Assembly (NCBI GenBank): GCA_026545225.1
Contig: CM048845.1
Coordinates: 28,238,001-28,302,000 of the forward strand
From: Cornus controversa
Taxonomy: Eukaryota > Streptophyta > Magnoliopsida > Cornales > Cornaceae
DNA length: 64,000 nt
Direction of reading: 5' to 3'
The notes below the pieces were generated by a model that worked only from the letters and a program-made list of their open reading frames with translations, made no database searches and was not told where the DNA came from. The stretch's first letter is position 1. Every line of letters begins with the position of its first letter. Positions 60,270 to 64,000 of the stretch are shown piece by piece. The position numbers and the translations under genes were made by a program.

Positions 60270-61950
60270 CATGGCCTATTTAAGGGGATAGACACTAGAC
60301 AGTAGGAAAACCAGCAGATCTTTAACTTGCCAACCCATGATTTGCTTTACCATCTATGCCATGCTTTAATATTTTTATGACAGCAAAAATTTGTTTTTCA
60401 TTCTTACATACCCAAACACAGATAAAAATAAAAATAAAATCTGGAGTAATATGTAAATACTGCTACAAATTGAAATGGAATGATCATAGTCACAACTTGT
60501 TACTCGACTTATTAAGAATGATTTTCAATTATTAGTTAGTAAAATCCATCAATTAATTATGTTTGGGTACAGTGATTTAATGTTCTTTAATTTTTATCTG
60601 AACTAGAATAATCACAAGTTTTATCTTTTTATGTAATAATGAACTTAACTCAATTCAACAAATCCTATTTTTTAATATTTTATAATTGATTGTTTAAATA
60701 CTTTATTGTAAAACAATTTTATTTAGAATCATATGACTTTTTTTATTCTAGAAGTTAGAAAACATAAAACTATTTTTAGAAAACTATAAAAGTTAGTTTT
60801 CTAAAATATGTCTTTTTTAATTGTTTAGAAAATCATTTTCAGAAACTATTAATCAAATAAATTTGTACAATTTTTTTTTTTTAATTCTGAGAAAACAAAA
60901 ACTGAACCAAACATAAACCTACTTTTCAATTTTTCATGCATTTAATGATTGAGAACAATAATATAATATGTTATGATGATTAGATGGTTTGTTGTAGTGT
61001 ATTTATCAGCCCTATTTTATTCAATGTCTATTCTTTTTTCCCCTTAAGTTTCTGATTCTATTAGTTTTCTTTCACAGAAACTTCAATTTATTGGTCCTTC
61101 TCTGGTGAAATTTCTTTTGAGGAATAATCTGTACTTGCACTATTCTCCTTATTTTAATGAAGTTTATTGTGAATTACCATTTCAATCCCTTGATTTTGTT
61201 TTCATTTTCCAATTATATTTTTGTACATAATTATTGCCTTCTAATCTAATCAAAATGAATAGTTATGCACTCAAAGCTAGCATGGCGCACCAACAATTTC
61301 TGAAGACATATATTCTCGATCAAGAAAGTGGCTCAAAAAAAATATATATATTACATGATTCTCAAATAATTCAATCACAAACAGACATGCAAACAAAATA
61401 TTAAATAAAATTGACACATTTATTTACGTGTCAGTTTATAATTGGCCTGTACTTAGAGATGACAACGGAGTGAGTATGGGACGAGGGTGCCCTTCCCCAT
61501 TCCTGTCTCCATTTAGAAAAGCTCCTCCCATCTTCACCCCACCCCACCCCATTTAATAAACCGGGTAGGGTGAGGCGGGAGAGGGGGAGACATAAACGGG
61601 GCGGGGGCGAATTTTTTTATTTTTTTTAAGAACTTTTTTTAGAGAATTACTTTTATAATTGTACTATTTTTAATCTTTACATTCTTATGTGATAAGATTT
61701 TTCGTAATTTATATGTGCACTGTCAAAATATTTAAACTAATAAATCTTAAATATATTTCCGCAACTTTGCAAGTTTTTTTTTTTTACCTCAACTCTAAAA
61801 CTATTTAATTTTCTCCTAACAGCTTTGAAACGGACGAAATTACCATTCCTACCGGTACCACATATCCCAAGATTATATATATATACGGCATGTAATAATT
61901 TCTCCCAAAAAAGCAAGTGCATTTATGGTCTTAGCAGTCACGAGAAAGCT
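59320..61950. other. Intergenic DNA, no gene
   Basis: AT-rich, with (TA)n at 59984-60015 and (CT)n(TA)n at 60231-60270. 61440-61630 has a GGGGCGGG/CCCACCCC-rich patch typical of degenerate plant repeats. No coding signal. Confidence 0.5.
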
Positions 61951-61956
61951 TTCAAA

Positions 61957-62198
61957 ATATCCCAACTTTAAATAAAGAAAGGAAGTTGGCAATTACAACG
62001 TGCTTGGTATAATATAAATGCTGTATGTGTAGGCATATATCGTTCAATCTACTTAGTGCATGCAATACAATATCTAAATATCCCAACTTTAAATAAAGAA
62101 AGGAAGTTGGCAATTGCAACGTGCTTGGTATAATATAAATGCTGTATGTGTAGGCATATATCGCTCAATCTACTTAGTGCATGCAATACAATATCTAG
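61957..62198. repeat. 121-bp tandem duplication, about 98 percent identical
   Basis: ATATCCCAACTTTAAATAAA starts at 61957 and 62078. Only two base differences were noticed over 121 bp. The second copy runs directly into the hAT-type insertion at 62196. Recent event. Confidence 0.9.
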
Positions 62199-62821
62199 GG
62201 GTACACAAATAACCGTCGGAATTGGAATCGAAATCGAAATCGAGAGGAACCATATCGAAACCGTGGCTACGGTTTCGGTTCCGATTCCTAAAATTAGGAA
62301 CCATTACCAACGGTTCCGATTTCGGTTTTAGGACCAATAGAACCGTACCGGAACCAGAACCGTTTTATATTAAACATGTGTATATATATAATATAATAAC
62401 TATATATCATATATATATATACATTACATATAATAATTATATATAATGTATATAATAATTATATTATAATATAATTATTATATACATTATATATAATTAT
62501 TATATGTAATGTATATATATATATAATATAATATAATAATTATATATATATAGGGTGCCATTTTTAGATTGTAAGTCTCACATTTATTTAATGAATATAT
62601 ATATATTTTTTGTATTTTCAAGCTTCATTGAAAAAAAAAAAATCCTAAGGAACCGCGGTTCGGAACAGGAACCGAACCGAGAACTGCGATTCGGTTCCTC
62701 ATGGTTCCAACCCTTAACGGTTCCGGTTTCGGTTCCGATTCCAAAAATCAGGAATCGTTGGTAACGGTTCCGGTTTCAATTTTACCAAGAACCATGGGGA
62801 ACCGTACAGTGTGCACCCCTA
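62196..62821. mobile_element. 626-bp hAT-type MITE
   Basis: TIRs TAGGGGTACACA and inverse TAGGGGTGCACA. Flanks ACAATATC (62188-62195) and ACAATAAC (62822-62829) match 7 of 8. Arms are GGTTCC/GGAACC-rich; the centre is TA-rich. Same family as 42369-42959. Confidence 0.85.
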
Positions 62822-63128
62822 ACAATAACTGACATGACTCCGTGATTAATACTATGAGGTACAAAATTTACTAATTCAACTCTTTTGGCCCTCGATGATT
62901 AATATAGTTTTGTCATGCTTATTCCACACACACACACACACACACGAGCACACACACACATATATATACACACACACACACATTTATATATATGTGTTTG
63001 TTTCTTCCACCATAGTAGTATTTGTTTATGTATATGGGGTAGGATGAGCCTGGACCATGGGGGGAAAATATGGTGCATCCGGCTCTATGTTGAAAAAGCT
63101 TTTATACCATTTCACGATGGGTAGTAGT

Positions 63129-63300
63129 TAGGGGTGTGCAAAAATCTGTTTAAACGGAGATTGATCCGAATCAGACAGTTCGAATCAGTTCTCTAACAGT
63201 TTGATTCAAATACGATTTCAAAAATAATGGAACTATTAATTTTTTTGTTTTGTTTCGGATTTAGAAGCTATAGAACCAATTTGAACCGAACCAATGCATT
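63129..63300. mobile_element. hAT-type MITE, left end only
   Basis: TAGGGGTGTGCAAAAATCTG followed by GAATCAGTTC and GAACCGAACC motifs. No right end or target duplication could be identified. Confidence 0.4.
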
Positions 63301-63801
63301 AGTTTTTGTATATACATGTTATATTATTTTATTATATATTTAATTACTTATAATCTTTATATACATATTATGTTCGATTTCTCCTCTTTAGTGAAGATGA
63401 CAACACATTTTTATTGTCTTTTTAGAATTACAGTTGTTAAACAATTTGTGTATTTGTAGTATTTTTCTAAATCGTGGCTAGATTATGTGGTTTGACTGAA
63501 TGCTGCTTAGCTTGATATTATTCAAAAATTACATAAGACAATTATAAGAGACTGTTACAGCTTGGTTGGTTTAGCTTGATTGCTTAGCTTATTGTTCAAA
63601 AGTTGATTTTTCTTAGTTTTTTTTTTAGTAATAATGCTTGCATACAACATTAGTTTTTTTTTTTATATATTGTGGAAGGGTTGTAACTTAGCTTGGTTGC
63701 TTTCTTTTAGCAAGGAAGAGTTGGATTTTCATTTTGATTTTGGATTGTATGTTGTCAGCCATTATATATATAATTCAAGAAAAGGAACAAAAAAAAAAAA
63801 A

Positions 63802-64000
63802 GGTTAAGTGCAAAAGACACTCCACTATATAAAATAATATGCAAAATACCTCCTGATGTTCAGAAAACACCCTACAATTTCAAAATTGTTCAAATAAGGA
63901 CAAATGATTAATTTTCCAGTACCGGAGATAGAAAATGACAAAAATACCCTTATGTTATAAAAAAAATTAAATACTAAACAAAAACTCTCTCTCCTCATTC
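63802..64000. mobile_element. Second copy of the GTTAAGTGC TIR element, cut by the window end
   Basis: GGTTAAGTGCAAAAGACACT and then about 195 bp colinear with 3790-3987 (CAATTTCAAAATTGTTCAAA, then AATACCCTTATGTTATAAAA). About 90 percent similar by eye. Direct orientation relative to the first copy. Confidence 0.85.

Noticed and set aside
1-64000. CRISPR arrays, bacterial operons, tRNA or rRNA genes
   Set aside because: None seen. Direct repeats here are tandem duplications or microsatellites, and the genes are spliced plant genes.

Overview
The window is a stretch of AT-rich nuclear DNA from a flowering plant, most likely a eudicot. It carries two long intron-rich genes of plant-specific families, plant-type DNA transposons (hAT, MULE, Stowaway, Helitron-like) and a plant L1-like LINE tail. 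I cannot name the species.

Gene 1 (minus strand, start codon at 31619, stop at 1067 or 938) is a class II formin. It encodes a PTEN-like domain, a C2-like domain, an acidic linker, a very long polyproline FH1 region and an FH2 actin-nucleation domain, about 1437 residues over 17 coding exons. I placed every splice junction by GT..AG, reading phase and family similarity. All exons join in phase except for one extra C in a C-run inside the FH1 exon (28199-28210). The last exons lie behind introns of 6.1, 2.9, 4.5 and 8.0 kb, which are filled with transposable elements.

Gene 2 (minus strand, 47273-54752) is a nine-exon CDK-like serine/threonine kinase of the plant MGC-VxSK family (IBS1 / At1g18670 / At1g54610 group). 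It encodes 693 residues, has an N-myristoylation signal, and all catalytic residues are intact.

Nothing in the window ties the two genes into one pathway. One is an actin/membrane organiser and the other a membrane-anchored CDK-like kinase. They are consecutive, same-strand genes separated by about 15.6 kb.

The rest is repeats. Clear examples are a 2.6 kb MULE-type element with a perfect 9-bp target duplication and two nested internal tandem duplications (32621-35225); hAT-type miniature elements with TIR TAGGGGTGCA and 8-bp target duplications (39909, 42369, 43738, 62196); a Stowaway element (45393-45656); a family with TIR CTAGGAAGCA (18681, 25363, 38491); eight short Helitron-like copies (10.99-13.3 kb, 32.4 kb, 44.6-44.9 kb); an antisense 5'-truncated L1-like LINE with a 17-bp target duplication (5245-5911); and one TIR family present at both ends of the window (3788-4912 and 63802-64000). 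A 156-bp near-perfect hairpin in formin intron 12 (11940-12095) is the best candidate for an undescribed small-RNA-producing locus. From 55.1 kb to the right edge I see no gene.
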